Part shown: piece after piece, positions 1-9,519 of the stretch
How positions within the stretch are numbered: the stretch's first letter is position 1
Layout: each line of letters starts with the position of its first letter
Assembly (NCBI RefSeq): GCF_037026715.1
Contig: NZ_JBANCG010000004.1
Span: 186,001 to 250,000 of the forward strand
Direction of reading: 5' to 3'
Source of the DNA: Breoghania sp037026715
GTDB lineage: Bacteria > Pseudomonadota > Alphaproteobacteria > Rhizobiales > Stappiaceae
Length of the DNA stretch: 64,000 nucleotides
Translations under genes and position numbers: made by a program
The notes under the pieces: model-generated
Seen by the model: the letters and a program-made list of their open reading frames with translations, nothing else
Database searches by the model: none
What the model was told of the DNA's origin: nothing

Positions 1-204
1 CACGCGGGGCTCGATGCCGCGATCGAGGACGCGCGGGCGATCTCCGCGACCGCCAAGGTCGTCCAGTTCCAGCTCGCACGCGCGGTGATGCGCAAGAAAT
101 TCGACAAGCTGGCGCCGGCATTGCAGCCTGCCGTGGAGGCCTGGGACAGGCTCGTCGAACGGCTGGACAAGAGCCTCGCTCAGACGAAATCCCGCGCCGC
201 CTGA
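1..204 (+). CDS. C-terminal fragment of an unidentified protein
   Basis: An open frame runs from the first base of the window to a TGA at 202-204 and gives 67 residues with no start inside the window. The tail is rich in Ala, Lys, Arg and Asp with helical-looking heptads (segments such as RAVMRKKFDKL and WDRLVERLDKSL) and no recognisable catalytic motif. Its stop lies 10 bases before the GH2 gene, so the two may be co-transcribed. Given its position at the edge of a polysaccharide locus it may belong to that locus, but I do not recognise the family. Confidence 0.6.
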   Translation, partial: HAGLDAAIEDARAISATAKVVQFQLARAVMRKKFDKLAPALQPAVEAWDRLVERLDKSLAQTKSRAA

Positions 205-214
205 CGGTTCGAAC

Positions 215-2704
215 ATGAACGGAAACGCAATGGCGCGGCGGGCATTCGCATCCGCAGACACGGTTTCGCGGCTCGACGCAGGCTGGCGGCTGACGCTGAC
301 CGCGCCGGACGCGTTTGTTGATCCGGCGAAACTTGCAGCGATTTCCGACTGGGTGCCGGCCCACGTTCCGGGCACGGTCGCCGGCGCGCTCGCCGCCGCC
401 GGGCGCTATGTCCCCGAAGATCCGACACCGCTGCACGACAAGGACGCTTGGTACATTTGCGAGGTGCGGGCGAACGATCCGGGCCCGCACGCGCTCGTGC
501 TCGACGGGCTCGCGACCGTCGCCGAGGTCTGGTGGAACGGCGAACGGGTTCTTTTGAGCGACTGCATGTTTCTCGCCCGCGAGGTGGCCGTCGAGACGCG
601 GGATGCGAACGTGCTTGCGATCTGCTTTCGCGCACTCGGTCCCCGGCTCGACCAGAAAGGCCCGCGCGCCCGCTGGCGACCGCAGCTCGCTCTCTCGCAA
701 GGGTTGAGACTGATCCGCACGACGCTGCTCGGCCACATGCCGGGCTGGTGCCCGGAAGTCCACGCGGTCGGGCCATGGCGGCCGATATCGCTTGTAGCGC
801 CGGGGCCGCAAATCGTCGTGAAGCGGCTTGCCGCGCGGCTCGATGCGGAGGGGACTGGATACCTGTCGCTCGCCTTCCACATGGACGGCGAGGACGATGC
901 GCCGATGGTCATCTGCGCGGGAGAGAAAGCCGCAGCCACCCGACAGGCTGACGGCGACTGGCTTGCCGAACTGACGCTGCCAGGCATCGAACCATGGTGG
1001 CCACACACGCACGGCGCGCCGACGCTGCACGACATTCGCATCGAGGCGGGTGGGCAGGCGTTCGATCTCGGCCGGACTGGCTTTCGCCGGATCGAGGTCG
1101 AACGCGGCGACGATGGCAACGGCTTTGGCCTCAGGATAAACGGCGTCGATGTCTTCTGCCGCGGCGCGGTGTGGACGAATGCCGATATCCTCACCCTGCC
1201 CTGCGACCGCGACAGCTATCGTCCGCTTCTCGATCTGGCGGTCGAGGCCGGCATGAACATGCTGCGCATCGGCGGCACCATGGCCTACGAGGGGCCGGAA
1301 TTCTTTGCGCTGTGCGATGAACTCGGGCTGATGGTCTGGCAGGATTTCCAGTTCGCCAACTACGACTATCCCGTTGCCGACGAAGCCTTTTCAGACACGG
1401 TGCGGAACGAGGCCCGGCAGGTGCTGGAAGGCACGCAAGGAAACCCGTCACTCGCCGTTTTGTGCGGCGGCAGCGAGATCTACCAGCAGGGCGCCATGCT
1501 CGGCCTGCCCGAGGCGCGGTGGAAGGGACCACTCACAGAGACCCTGCTCGCCGCTATTTCCGCCGAACTTCGCCCCGACGTTCCCTACGTGCCGAATTCG
1601 CCTTCCGGCGGCGCGCAGCCGTTCTTCGCGAACGAGGGCATCGCACACTATTACGGCGTCGGTGCCTATCTGCGCCCGCTGGAGGATGCGCGGCGCGCCA
1701 ACGTGCGTTTTGCCGCCGAGTGCCTCGCCTTTTCCAATGTTCCGCAGCAGCAGACGCTCGATGTGCACCTGCCGGTGAAGCCCGGGCACGATCCGCGCTG
1801 GAAGGCACGGGTTCCGCGCGACCGCGGCGCGGGCTGGGACTTCGAGGATGTGAGCGATCATTACCTGAAGCTTCTCTACGGCGAGGATCCCGCCGGTCTG
1901 CGCTACGCCGATCCGGGCCGCTATCTCGATCTTTCGCGCGCGGTCACGGGCGAGGTGATGGAGGCGACGTTCGGCGAATGGCGCCGCGCGGCCTCTCCGT
2001 GTGCCGGGGCGCTGGTGTGGACGTTGCGCGATCTCCTGCCCGGCGCCGGCTGGGGCGTGATCGATGCAACAGGCGAGCCCAAGCCCGCGTGGTACGCGCT
2101 GAAGCGCGCCTTCCGGCCCGTGCAGGTGATGCTCACCGACGAGGGTACCAACGGGCTCGCCGTCCATGTGATCAACGAGACCGGGCCAGCGAAGGATATG
2201 ATCCTCACGCTTGCCTGTCTGCGCGCCGGACGCACGCCTGTCGTTTCGGGCCGGCGGGAGCTATCGCTGAACGCGCGCGCGGCGCTCGAAATTCCCGCGA
2301 CCGATCTCTTGCCCGCCTTTTTCGACGTCAGCTACGCCTACCGCTTCGGCCCGCCCTCGCACGACGTGACCGTGGCCCGGCTTACCGATCCGGAGACCGG
2401 AGGCACCATTGCGGAGGCCTTCCATTTTCCGCTGGGTCGGTCCGGTGTCGCATCGCCGGCAGAAATCGAGGTGGCGCTTGAAGGCAGCGCGGCCGATGGC
2501 TGGTGCCTGCGCCTGACCGCCCGCAGCTTCGCGCAGTCGGTCCACATCGCGGATGCCGCATTCCAGCCCGAAGACGACTGGTTTCATCTGGCGCCGGGGG
2601 CCGACAGGATCATCGCGCTGAAACCGCGTGCGGGTACGGCGCGTGAGGTCGCGCCGCAGGGAACGGTGACGGCGCTCAACGGCGGCGGACAGCGCACCTA
2701 TTGA
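215..2704 (+). CDS. Glycoside hydrolase family 2 protein, beta-mannosidase-like
   Basis: This 829-residue protein has the GH2 plan: an N-terminal jelly-roll sugar-binding domain (about 10-190), an immunoglobulin-like domain (about 200-290), a TIM barrel (about 300-640) and C-terminal beta domains. The likely acid/base Glu is E421 in the segment GGSEIY, standing where most family members have N-E. The likely nucleophile is E502 in FAAECLAF. Both assignments are by position in the fold, not proven. No signal peptide is visible, so the protein is probably cytoplasmic. It may trim or recycle an oligosaccharide of the neighbouring exopolysaccharide pathway. An alternative start is Met-6 at 230, with GGAAAC just upstream. 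Substrate is not predictable from sequence; beta-mannosidase is the closest resemblance. Confidence 0.82.
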   Translation: MNGNAMARRAFASADTVSRLDAGWRLTLTAPDAFVDPAKLAAISDWVPAHVPGTVAGALAAAGRYVPEDPTPLHDKDAWYICEVRANDPGPHALVLDGLATVAEVWWNGERVLLSDCMFLAREVAVETRDANVLAICFRALGPRLDQKGPRARWRPQLALSQGLRLIRTTLLGHMPGWCPEVHAVGPWRPISLVAPGPQIVVKRLAARLDAEGTGYLSLAFHMDGEDDAPMVICAGEKAAATRQADGDWLAELTLPGIEPWWPHTHGAPTLHDIRIEAGGQAFDLGRTGFRRIEVERGDDGNGFGLRINGVDVFCRGAVWTNADILTLPCDRDSYRPLLDLAVEAGMNMLRIGGTMAYEGPEFFALCDELGLMVWQDFQFANYDYPVADEAFSDTVRNEARQVLEGTQGNPSLAVLCGGSEIYQQGAMLGLPEARWKGPLTETLLAAISAELRPDVPYVPNSPSGGAQPFFANEGIAHYYGVGAYLRPLEDARRANVRFAAECLAFSNVPQQQTLDVHLPVKPGHDPRWKARVPRDRGAGWDFEDVSDHYLKLLYGEDPAGLRYADPGRYLDLSRAVTGEVMEATFGEWRRAASPCAGALVWTLRDLLPGAGWGVIDATGEPKPAWYALKRAFRPVQVMLTDEGTNGLAVHVINETGPAKDMILTLACLRAGRTPVVSGRRELSLNARAALEIPATDLLPAFFDVSYAYRFGPPSHDVTVARLTDPETGGTIAEAFHFPLGRSGVASPAEIEVALEGSAADGWCLRLTARSFAQSVHIADAAFQPEDDWFHLAPGADRIIALKPRAGTAREVAPQGTVTALNGGGQRTY

Positions 2705-2740
2705 AGCGCGTGAGCGCGGGGACGGTTTGCCGGCGGAGCC

Positions 2741-4036
2741 TCAGCCGCCGCTCTTCTTCTGCCGCAGCACGATGGCCCATGTCGCGACGATCAGCACGGC
2801 CTGCACCAGAAACCGCATCAGCGCCGCCCCGAAAAGCCCGCCCATGGCGGCGCCGAACCAGACGGCGGGGATCAACGCCAGACTGGTGACGATCAAGAGC
2901 GCCATGCGGGTGGTCTGGCGGCCGACGGCGCGCAGGATATCCGCCCCCACGCCGGAGAACCCCATCAGCAGCGGATAGAGCGCCAGCGTCTTCACCACCC
3001 CGGGCGCTCCGGCGAAATCCTCGCCAAGGATCAGAGGGATGTAATCGGCGGCGACGAACAGGACGAGCGCGACGGGAACCGCCAGTCCGGCGGCAAACGG
3101 CAGGATCTTCAGCCCGTAGGCGAGGCTGCTGTCGCGGCCGGCCTCGGCATAGCGGAAATGGCGCGTGTAGGTCGCATAGAGGAACGCCCGCACCGGAGCC
3201 GATGCGGCATCGATGATTCGGAAGCCGGCCGCATACTGGCCGCCGGCTTGCGCGCCCAGCGCATGCACGACCACGGGCTTGTCGAGGTCCTTCATGGATC
3301 CGATCGACAGGAACTCCAGGCAATAGAGCGCGCTGAGCTTCAGGTCGGCGCGCACCACCGTCAGGACCGGGCGGCCGAGATCGCGCACAACGAAGGTGAT
3401 CGCGACCAGTGCGGAAAGCGCGCCGGAGGCGAAGAACCACCAGGCCCACCCGCTGACGGTCAGATCCGGCACGACGAGGGCGGCGGCGAACAGGAACAGC
3501 AGTTTCGAGGCGGCGGCGAAAACGTTGATGAACAGCTGCCGGTGCGCCTTGTCGAACGCCATGTAGGATTGAGCCGCGAGCACCACGAGGCGGGTGAACA
3601 GCAGATCGGACAGGGAGATGACGACGAGCGGCAGCAGGGCGATCGCATCGCCCAGCAGATGGTGCAGGAAAAACAGAGTGGGCAGACCGACGAGCGGAAA
3701 TGTCAGCGCCATCATGATGAGCGCGTGGCCGAAATAGACCGGGAACGACTTCGGTTCCACGGCCACACGCTGGACGAGCAGGTATTCGCTGCCGAGCCCG
3801 ATCATCAGAGCGGCGATGATGGACACGCTCGTGATGGAGACGAACACGCCGTAGCCGTGCGCGCCCAGCGTACGCGAGATCAGCATGAAGAAGCCGAGCT
3901 GGATCACCAACTGCAGACCGAAATTGATCGTGTAGGAAATCGTGTTCGCGACCAGCGGCGAGCGCGTGAGACGCGCCAACAGGGCGGCAGCTCTGGTTCG
4001 CGGGGTCTCCCCGGCGCTGAAGGGATCTGTCGGCAT
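2741..4036 (-). CDS. Polysaccharide flippase, Wzx/MOP superfamily
   Basis: A very hydrophobic 431-residue protein with about a dozen predicted membrane helices, beginning LLARLTRSPLVANTISYTIN and followed by a helix with ISRTLGAHGYGVF. This resembles Wzx-type lipid-linked oligosaccharide flippases of the MOP superfamily, which move undecaprenyl-linked repeat units across the inner membrane. The reading frame is open further upstream (to 4147), but the extra 37 residues are hydrophilic and low-complexity; Met at 4036 (MPTDPFSAGE) is the more natural start. It faces away from the deacetylase gene across a shared 213-base upstream region. With the Wzz-like and Wzy-like genes nearby it completes the core of a Wzx/Wzy-dependent pathway. 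Confidence 0.82.
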   Translation of the reverse strand: MPTDPFSAGETPRTRAAALLARLTRSPLVANTISYTINFGLQLVIQLGFFMLISRTLGAHGYGVFVSITSVSIIAALMIGLGSEYLLVQRVAVEPKSFPVYFGHALIMMALTFPLVGLPTLFFLHHLLGDAIALLPLVVISLSDLLFTRLVVLAAQSYMAFDKAHRQLFINVFAAASKLLFLFAAALVVPDLTVSGWAWWFFASGALSALVAITFVVRDLGRPVLTVVRADLKLSALYCLEFLSIGSMKDLDKPVVVHALGAQAGGQYAAGFRIIDAASAPVRAFLYATYTRHFRYAEAGRDSSLAYGLKILPFAAGLAVPVALVLFVAADYIPLILGEDFAGAPGVVKTLALYPLLMGFSGVGADILRAVGRQTTRMALLIVTSLALIPAVWFGAAMGGLFGAALMRFLVQAVLIVATWAIVLRQKKSGG

Positions 4037-4249
4037 GGTGCGGTCCGATACGGGAATGCGATTTTGGCGCGCGGGCGATCGCGGACAGAATGACACGCCG
4101 GCCCTATAGAGCTCGATAGCACGTCGCCCTTCCAACCGGGTTAACACGTAGGCGTCGGGAGGAGCGGGAAAAGGCTTACGGGCTGTTGACCCTTCCGTGT
4201 CATTGTCGGCGCGCTGTCCCTATCCCCGCCACAAGAGCGACCGCGAAAG

Positions 4250-4930
4250 ATGCTTGCCCGAACCCTCGTTCTCACCTTCCATGGCCTCGGCGATCCGATC
4301 GTGCCGCTCGCCTCCGGCGAGGGGCGCTATTTCGTTGCCGAGCAGACCTACCGGCGCACCATAGAGGCGCTCGACCCCCTGGAGGCCAGGCACGGCATCC
4401 GAACCCGGATCACCTTCGATGACGGCAACCTCTCCGACTATGCGACCGGACTGACGGCGCTGGTTGAGGCGGGCCGGACGGCGACCTTCTTCGTTCTCGC
4501 CGGCCGCATCGACGCGTCCGGCTATCTGAGCGGCGCACAGCTTCGCGAGATGGCCGGCGCCGGCATGACCATCGGCACGCACGGCTGGGACCATGTCGCG
4601 TGGAGCGGGCTGGATGAGGCCGGGCGGACGCGCGAGATGGTGGATGCGCGCAAAAGGATCGAGGACACGGTCGGGGCTCCGGTCAACGAGGCGGCCATTC
4701 CGTTCGGCCGTTTCGACAAGACCGTGCTGGCGCAGCTCAAGCGGCTCGGCTATCGCCGCATCCACACCAGCACGGGTGGTCTTTCCTTCGATGATGCGTG
4801 GTTCTGTCCGCGCTGGTCGGTCACCGAGACGTTCGAGCCGGCACGCGATCTGGCCCCGCGCGTCTCGGCGGGTCAGATCCTTCGCGGCACGCTCTACGCG
4901 CCGTTGCGACGCCTGCGCTACCGGATCTAG
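4250..4930 (+). CDS. Polysaccharide deacetylase, NodB-like
   Basis: A 226-residue protein with the NodB-homology catalytic signature: TFDDG with D57 and D58, and the metal-binding H-x3-H pair H111/H115 in THGWDH. These residues bind a divalent metal and remove N-acetyl or O-acetyl groups from polysaccharides in carbohydrate esterase family 4. No signal peptide or membrane helix is obvious, so it may act on a lipid-linked intermediate in the cytoplasm or be released by another route. Its stop codon shares the palindrome CTAG (4927-4930) with the stop of the convergent GT2 gene. It lies within the exopolysaccharide locus and probably modifies that product. Confidence 0.88.
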   Translation: MLARTLVLTFHGLGDPIVPLASGEGRYFVAEQTYRRTIEALDPLEARHGIRTRITFDDGNLSDYATGLTALVEAGRTATFFVLAGRIDASGYLSGAQLREMAGAGMTIGTHGWDHVAWSGLDEAGRTREMVDARKRIEDTVGAPVNEAAIPFGRFDKTVLAQLKRLGYRRIHTSTGGLSFDDAWFCPRWSVTETFEPARDLAPRVSAGQILRGTLYAPLRRLRYRI

Positions 4931-5841
4931 TCGGGCTTCCTGTAGAGCTCGGCCAGCGGCAGCCCCAGAACCGAGCGCAACTTGCCGAGGTTGAGGGCGA
5001 GCTTCTGGCGCATGCGGAAAGAGAACGCGCGATCGACGGGACGCAGCACCAGGGCCAGAAGCGCGGCCGCGACGACCTTGGCAAGCGCATCCAGCGAAAA
5101 TGCGAGATCCCGCAAGAGCCCGTCGTGTCCGGCCCGGCGCGCATCGGCGTAGGACTGGCCGGAACGGACCGCGCGGCGAAGCACATAGGAAGGAGCCAGA
5201 CGTTCGGACGGCACATGTTCGCGGGCGACCGCATCATCCGTTGCGACGATGATTGCGCCGCGAGCGGCGGCGGCTGCAAAAAACGCGGTGTCCTCGCCGC
5301 CCGTCACGCCAAGGGCAGGATCGAAGCGCAATCGGAGCCGGGAGGAGAGGTCCGCCTTCATCAAGGTGTTGCCGCCGCGCCCCGTGGAGAGCCGTTTTCC
5401 CCTGTGTCCCCACTCGTTGTAGAGCGGATTGGCGCGCACGAACCACTCCGGCGCGTCGGCCGGATAGACCGGACGGACAGGGCCGATCACCACGTCGGCC
5501 TGAAATTCCCTTGCCGCTGCGAGCAATCGCGACAGCCAGTCCGGCTCCACCCATTCGTCATCGTCGACGAGCGCGATCCAGTCGCCCGTCGCCGCATCGA
5601 GAATGGCGTTGCGCGCCGCCGATATGTTGCCCGCCGCGACGGGAAGGCATTTGACGGACAGATCTTCGAGCGCCAGCCCCTGCACGATGCGGGTGGCGGC
5701 GCCATCGCGGGAATCGTCGGCGACGAGAACGGAAACCGAGACGTCCGCCGGCAGCGAAAGTTCTGCGAGCGAGCGCAGGGTATCGGCAAGCGAGGGCCGG
5801 CCGATGCTGGCGATGGCGATGGCGATCTGGACGGTGACCAT
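4927..5841 (-). CDS. Glycosyltransferase family 2
   Basis: A 304-residue GT-A-fold glycosyltransferase. The N-terminus (IAIAIASIGRPSLADTL) is the nucleotide-sugar-binding start of family 2, and LVDDDEW supplies the acidic DxD-type metal site at about residue 95. The C-terminal part contains TGGEDTAFF, a family-2 acceptor or base motif. The frame stays open to 5910, but Met at 5841 (MVTVQIAI) directly precedes the first beta strand and is preferred. The gene converges on the deacetylase and ends in the shared CTAG. It presumably adds one sugar of the repeat unit; donor and linkage are unknown. Confidence 0.87.
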   Translation of the reverse strand: MVTVQIAIAIASIGRPSLADTLRSLAELSLPADVSVSVLVADDSRDGAATRIVQGLALEDLSVKCLPVAAGNISAARNAILDAATGDWIALVDDDEWVEPDWLSRLLAAAREFQADVVIGPVRPVYPADAPEWFVRANPLYNEWGHRGKRLSTGRGGNTLMKADLSSRLRLRFDPALGVTGGEDTAFFAAAAARGAIIVATDDAVAREHVPSERLAPSYVLRRAVRSGQSYADARRAGHDGLLRDLAFSLDALAKVVAAALLALVLRPVDRAFSFRMRQKLALNLGKLRSVLGLPLAELYRKPD

Positions 5842-5933
5842 CGGGGGCCGGATCCTTCGCGTTCGGCAAAGCGGAGCTGGGTGAAACACGGGAAACCTTA
5901 CCCTTGGCATCTTTGACGTACCATTAAAGGAAG

Positions 5934-5955
5934 ACTAGGGATTTTGCCCTCTAGT
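5934..5955. promoter_or_regulatory. Imperfect inverted repeat in the GT2/hydrolase divergent region
   Basis: ACTAGGG is followed after six bases by CCCTCTAGT, giving an inverted repeat with one bulge. It lies between the divergent starts at 5841 and 6035. It could be an operator, but no regulator is known to bind it; the call rests only on symmetry. Confidence 0.2.
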
Positions 5956-6034
5956 GGAGTGATGAGCGCCGGGCAGGACCTGAAGGCCCGGCCCGCGTTG
6001 CCGTCCCCGCCGTTTTCGGGCCCGGAGCGAAACG

Positions 6035-7825
6035 ATGAATGTTCCCCATATCGAGTTGACGGAACGCGCCGACGGCGTCGCGGGCGTCGCGCCGGCGCAG
6101 CCGTTCGTCTTTGACGGGCTTGCCGGTTTCTTCCATGCGGCCGCGGGCGATACCGCGATTCTGCTGCTGAGCCCGTGGGGCTATGAGGAACTCTGTTCGC
6201 GCAAGACCTACCGGATGCTGGGCGAGATGCTGGCAGCGCGCGGATATCCGACCCTGCGCTTCGATTACCCGGCGACGGGCAACTCTGCGGGAAAGAGCGC
6301 GGAACTTGACAACGAGCGGGCCTGGCGCGATGCGACGCGCCGTGCACTGGAGGAGCTGCGCACGCTGAGCGCCGCAAGCCGCGTAATCGTCATCGGGCAG
6401 GGTATCGGCGGTGCGCTGGCCGCCGATCTTGCATCGGAAGCGGAAATGGCCGGGCTTGTTCTGCTCGGTCCCGTATCGCAGGGACGCGGCTACCTGCGCG
6501 AGCTTGCCGCCTGGACCGCGATGACCAAGCCGACATTCCTGGTCGATGCCTCCGACGGGCCCGAGGGCGGGCTGATGGCCGGCGGCTTCGTGCTTTCGGC
6601 CGCGACCGCAAACGAATTTCGCGCGCTCAACATCCTGAAAGCTCCGGCGCCGCGCGCATCGCAAATCCTGCTGGTGGAGCGCCCCCATCACCCCGGCGAT
6701 GCCAAACTCGCCGCCAGCCTTGAGGAGCGGGGCGCCTCCATCGACCGCCTGCCCTTCGAGGGTTATGTCGACTATGTCTCCAATCCCACGCTCTCCATCG
6801 TGCCGGCCGCAACGCTCGACGGCGTCGCCTCCTGGATCGCGGCGCGGTTTTCCGCGACGGCCGCGACGCCATCCCGAGACATGCCGTCGCTGCCGGCAAC
6901 ATTCACGGGGCCGGATTACGAACAGACACTGGTGCGGTTCGGCCCGGCGGGCATGTTCTTCGGCGCCTTCACGAAAGCACCCGAGCGAGCCCCGACGACG
7001 GCTTTCCTTTTCCTCAATTCCGGCTACGACCATTCGATCGGCTGGGGACGCTCCACGGTCGATTTCGCGCGCGCTCTCGCGGCGGCGGGCATCGCATCGC
7101 TGCGGATGGATGTGGCGGGGCTGGGCGAAAGCCGGCTCTGGCCGGGACAGGCGCCGCAGGTGCTCTATTCCGACCGGCAGCTGGACGATGTTCGCGCCGC
7201 GGTCGACTGGCTGGTCGGCGAGCACGGCGTGGAACGGGTTCTACTGGTCGGGCGATGCAGCGGGGCCTATCTGGCGCTGATCGCCGCGCAAGCGGATCCG
7301 CGCATCAAGGGCGCGGTCGCGATCAACACCCGCCGCGTAGTCTGGGATCCGGACGAGGACGTGGAGGAGACCCTGCGCGAACCGATCCAGACGCTGGAGA
7401 CCTATCGGCGCAAGATGGTCGACCGGCAGATGCTCAAACGCCTCGTGACCGGCGACCTGCCGTTGTCGCGTGTGGTGAGGCGGCTTCACGGCGCCCTGTC
7501 GCGGGCTCTCGACAGGAAACTCGCGCCGGTGCTGCGTGGATATTCGCGCCATTTCAGGCTCGGCCGAATCGTCAAGAAACGCTTCGGGACGCTGCGCGAT
7601 CGCGGCGTGCCCGTGAGCCTGGTGTTCTGTGAAGGCGACCGCGGGCTTGGCGATATCGCGGCCTGGTTCGGCGACGATTTCTCCGGCCTTCGCGCCTATT
7701 CCAACGTCACGCTGTCGATGATCGAAGGCGCCGACCACAACCTGACGCCGCCGCCGGCCCGTGCCGAGGTGCTCGATCTGCTGGTCCGGTTCGCTACGTC
7801 CGGGACATCTCCCAACCGCGGCTGA
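6035..7825 (+). CDS. Tandem alpha/beta-hydrolase protein of the exopolysaccharide locus
   Basis: This 596-residue protein carries two alpha/beta-hydrolase domains in one chain, about 25-290 and 300-590. Each starts with a pattern like that of the exosortase-associated hydrolases (SPWGYEELCSRKTYR then LRFDYPATGNSAG in the first; NSGYDHSIGWGRS then RMDVAGLGESR in the second). At the nucleophile elbow, where G-x-S-x-G is usual, domain 1 reads GQGIG (Gly for Ser) and domain 2 reads GRCSG (Cys for Ser). A C-terminal GADHNLTPP supplies a plausible catalytic His. Domain 1 is therefore probably not a hydrolase, while domain 2 could act as a thiol acyltransferase or esterase. It is flanked by glycosyltransferase and Wzz genes, suggesting acyl modification of the polysaccharide, but this is inference. 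Confidence 0.75.
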   Translation: MNVPHIELTERADGVAGVAPAQPFVFDGLAGFFHAAAGDTAILLLSPWGYEELCSRKTYRMLGEMLAARGYPTLRFDYPATGNSAGKSAELDNERAWRDATRRALEELRTLSAASRVIVIGQGIGGALAADLASEAEMAGLVLLGPVSQGRGYLRELAAWTAMTKPTFLVDASDGPEGGLMAGGFVLSAATANEFRALNILKAPAPRASQILLVERPHHPGDAKLAASLEERGASIDRLPFEGYVDYVSNPTLSIVPAATLDGVASWIAARFSATAATPSRDMPSLPATFTGPDYEQTLVRFGPAGMFFGAFTKAPERAPTTAFLFLNSGYDHSIGWGRSTVDFARALAAAGIASLRMDVAGLGESRLWPGQAPQVLYSDRQLDDVRAAVDWLVGEHGVERVLLVGRCSGAYLALIAAQADPRIKGAVAINTRRVVWDPDEDVEETLREPIQTLETYRRKMVDRQMLKRLVTGDLPLSRVVRRLHGALSRALDRKLAPVLRGYSRHFRLGRIVKKRFGTLRDRGVPVSLVFCEGDRGLGDIAAWFGDDFSGLRAYSNVTLSMIEGADHNLTPPPARAEVLDLLVRFATSGTSPNRG

Positions 7826-7852
7826 AGGATCGGACTTGAGGGCCCGGCGACG

Positions 7853-9484
7853 TCACGAGCGCGGGTCGGGCTCTGCGTAGTATTCGTCAAGCGCTTCGAG
7901 AATGGCGGCTACGGCCTTGCGATCGGCCTCGGGCAGGTGCCTGAGACGCGGGATACTGTTGAGAACAGAGAGCATTTCCGCATTCTCCGGCAAGTCTTCG
8001 GCCGGTACCAGATTGGGCGGAAGCCCGTCGCGCGAGGGAGCCGGGGGGAGCCGATGCGCCGGTTCGGACCTGAGACTTGCGGAGACCTGTCGCACCGCTT
8101 CACCGCCCACGGCGAGCGCGGTCCCCACAAGCAGGCCGAAGATGCCCGCAAGCGCGACCAGAAGCTTCTTCTTCGGCCAGACTGGGTCTTCAGGCACGCG
8201 TGCCGGCGCGATGATGCGGGCGCTGGGGGCCACGACCTGATCCAGTTCGGCGATTTCCTTCACCCGGCCGAGAATGTTCTGATAGAGCGCCCGCGTCGTC
8301 TCCGCCTCTGTCTCCAGCTCGCGCAGGCGGATCGATGCCGCGTCGCTGACATTGGACTTTGAAACGGAGGAGCGCAGCGCCCGCTCCAGATTGGCGACCC
8401 GCTCGCGCGCCACGCCGTAATCGATGCGCGCGGCATCCGCGATGCGCCTTGTTTCGGCCAGCAGCAGCCCCTCGATGCGCTTGACCTGCGCCTTGGCGCG
8501 GATCAGATCGGGATGCGACGGCAGCAGCTCGGCCTCCAGATTGGCCTCCTGACGCACGGCGGCAGTGTATTGATCGCGCAGCCGCGAGACGGCCTGGGAG
8601 CTGTCCGGCGATGCGGAAATGCCGTTGATGGCCTCGGGACTGATGCCCTTCTTCACCACGGCAGCGATCTCGTTGTAACGCGCCTCCTTTGACGCAAGCT
8701 CCGCGCGCGCGGTGGCCAGCTGCGCGTTGAGATCGCCAAGTTCCTGATTGACCAGAAGCCCCCTGTCGCCAGTGCTCTGGAGGCCGTTCTCCTCCTTGAA
8801 CCGCTGCACCGCGGTTTCCGCCTTGTGAAGCCGTTCGCGCAGTCCGATCAGACGCTTGTCGATCTGGTCCGTAACCTCGACGGAGGAGGTTTCCTTCTGC
8901 CGTTTCTGATCGGCGAGGAAGCTCTCCGCGATGCCCTGTGCCAGTTTCGCGGCCTTTTGCGGATCCTTCGATTCCACCGAAATGCTGATGACGAAGGTCA
9001 GCCCCTCGCGTTTCACGATCAGGGCCTTGCCGAGGGCCTTGACTGTCTTGTCCTCCAGCTGCTGCGCGCTCATCGTCGCGTCCGATGGTCGGGCGAACGG
9101 GAGCGCGCGGGCAAGCAGAGCCGCGAGCCCCGGTTTGGCGTTTGCACCGAATTCATCGTCATCGACGAGGTTGAAACGGCGCACGACGGGGCGCAGCACG
9201 GTATCAGACGAGATCAGGGCGACCTGGCTGTCGATGACACCACTCTCGTTGCCCGAGCGCGAGGCGACGTTCGGGTTTTCGAACGGCTGGCGAACCGAGG
9301 GGTCGATCATCACCAGCGTCGTCGCGCGGTAGATCGGCGACACCAGAAGCGTGAAACCGGCCGTCAGTCCCGCGAACACGAACGCCGTCAGCACCACGAG
9401 CCAGAGGCGCTGGCGCAGGATCGTCGCGATAGCCCTGATGTCAATCGGCATCGGGCGGGGGGACGTGTCTGGGGAAACTTGCAC
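7853..9484 (-). CDS. Chain-length determinant protein, Wzz/GumC family
   Basis: A 543-residue polysaccharide co-polymerase. The first membrane helix (about 29-50, LWLVVLTAFVFAGLTAGFTL) is followed by a long periplasmic coiled-coil region (about 180-400), and a second helix near 435-455 (LLVALAGIFGLLVGTAL). The Wzz domain opening SPIYRATTLVMID is typical. There is no C-terminal tyrosine-kinase domain, so any BY-kinase must be separate. Translation probably starts at GTG 9484, or at ATG 9451, which would give 532 residues; neither has a strong ribosome binding site. It heads the leftward row with the Wzy-like gene and sets polymer length in the Wzy pathway. Confidence 0.85.
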   Translation of the reverse strand: MQVSPDTSPRPMPIDIRAIATILRQRLWLVVLTAFVFAGLTAGFTLLVSPIYRATTLVMIDPSVRQPFENPNVASRSGNESGVIDSQVALISSDTVLRPVVRRFNLVDDDEFGANAKPGLAALLARALPFARPSDATMSAQQLEDKTVKALGKALIVKREGLTFVISISVESKDPQKAAKLAQGIAESFLADQKRQKETSSVEVTDQIDKRLIGLRERLHKAETAVQRFKEENGLQSTGDRGLLVNQELGDLNAQLATARAELASKEARYNEIAAVVKKGISPEAINGISASPDSSQAVSRLRDQYTAAVRQEANLEAELLPSHPDLIRAKAQVKRIEGLLLAETRRIADAARIDYGVARERVANLERALRSSVSKSNVSDAASIRLRELETEAETTRALYQNILGRVKEIAELDQVVAPSARIIAPARVPEDPVWPKKKLLVALAGIFGLLVGTALAVGGEAVRQVSASLRSEPAHRLPPAPSRDGLPPNLVPAEDLPENAEMLSVLNSIPRLRHLPEADRKAVAAILEALDEYYAEPDPRS

Positions 9485-9519
9485 GGTCGCGAGCCTGGCA
9501 ACTACGGAACAGTCTTAAC

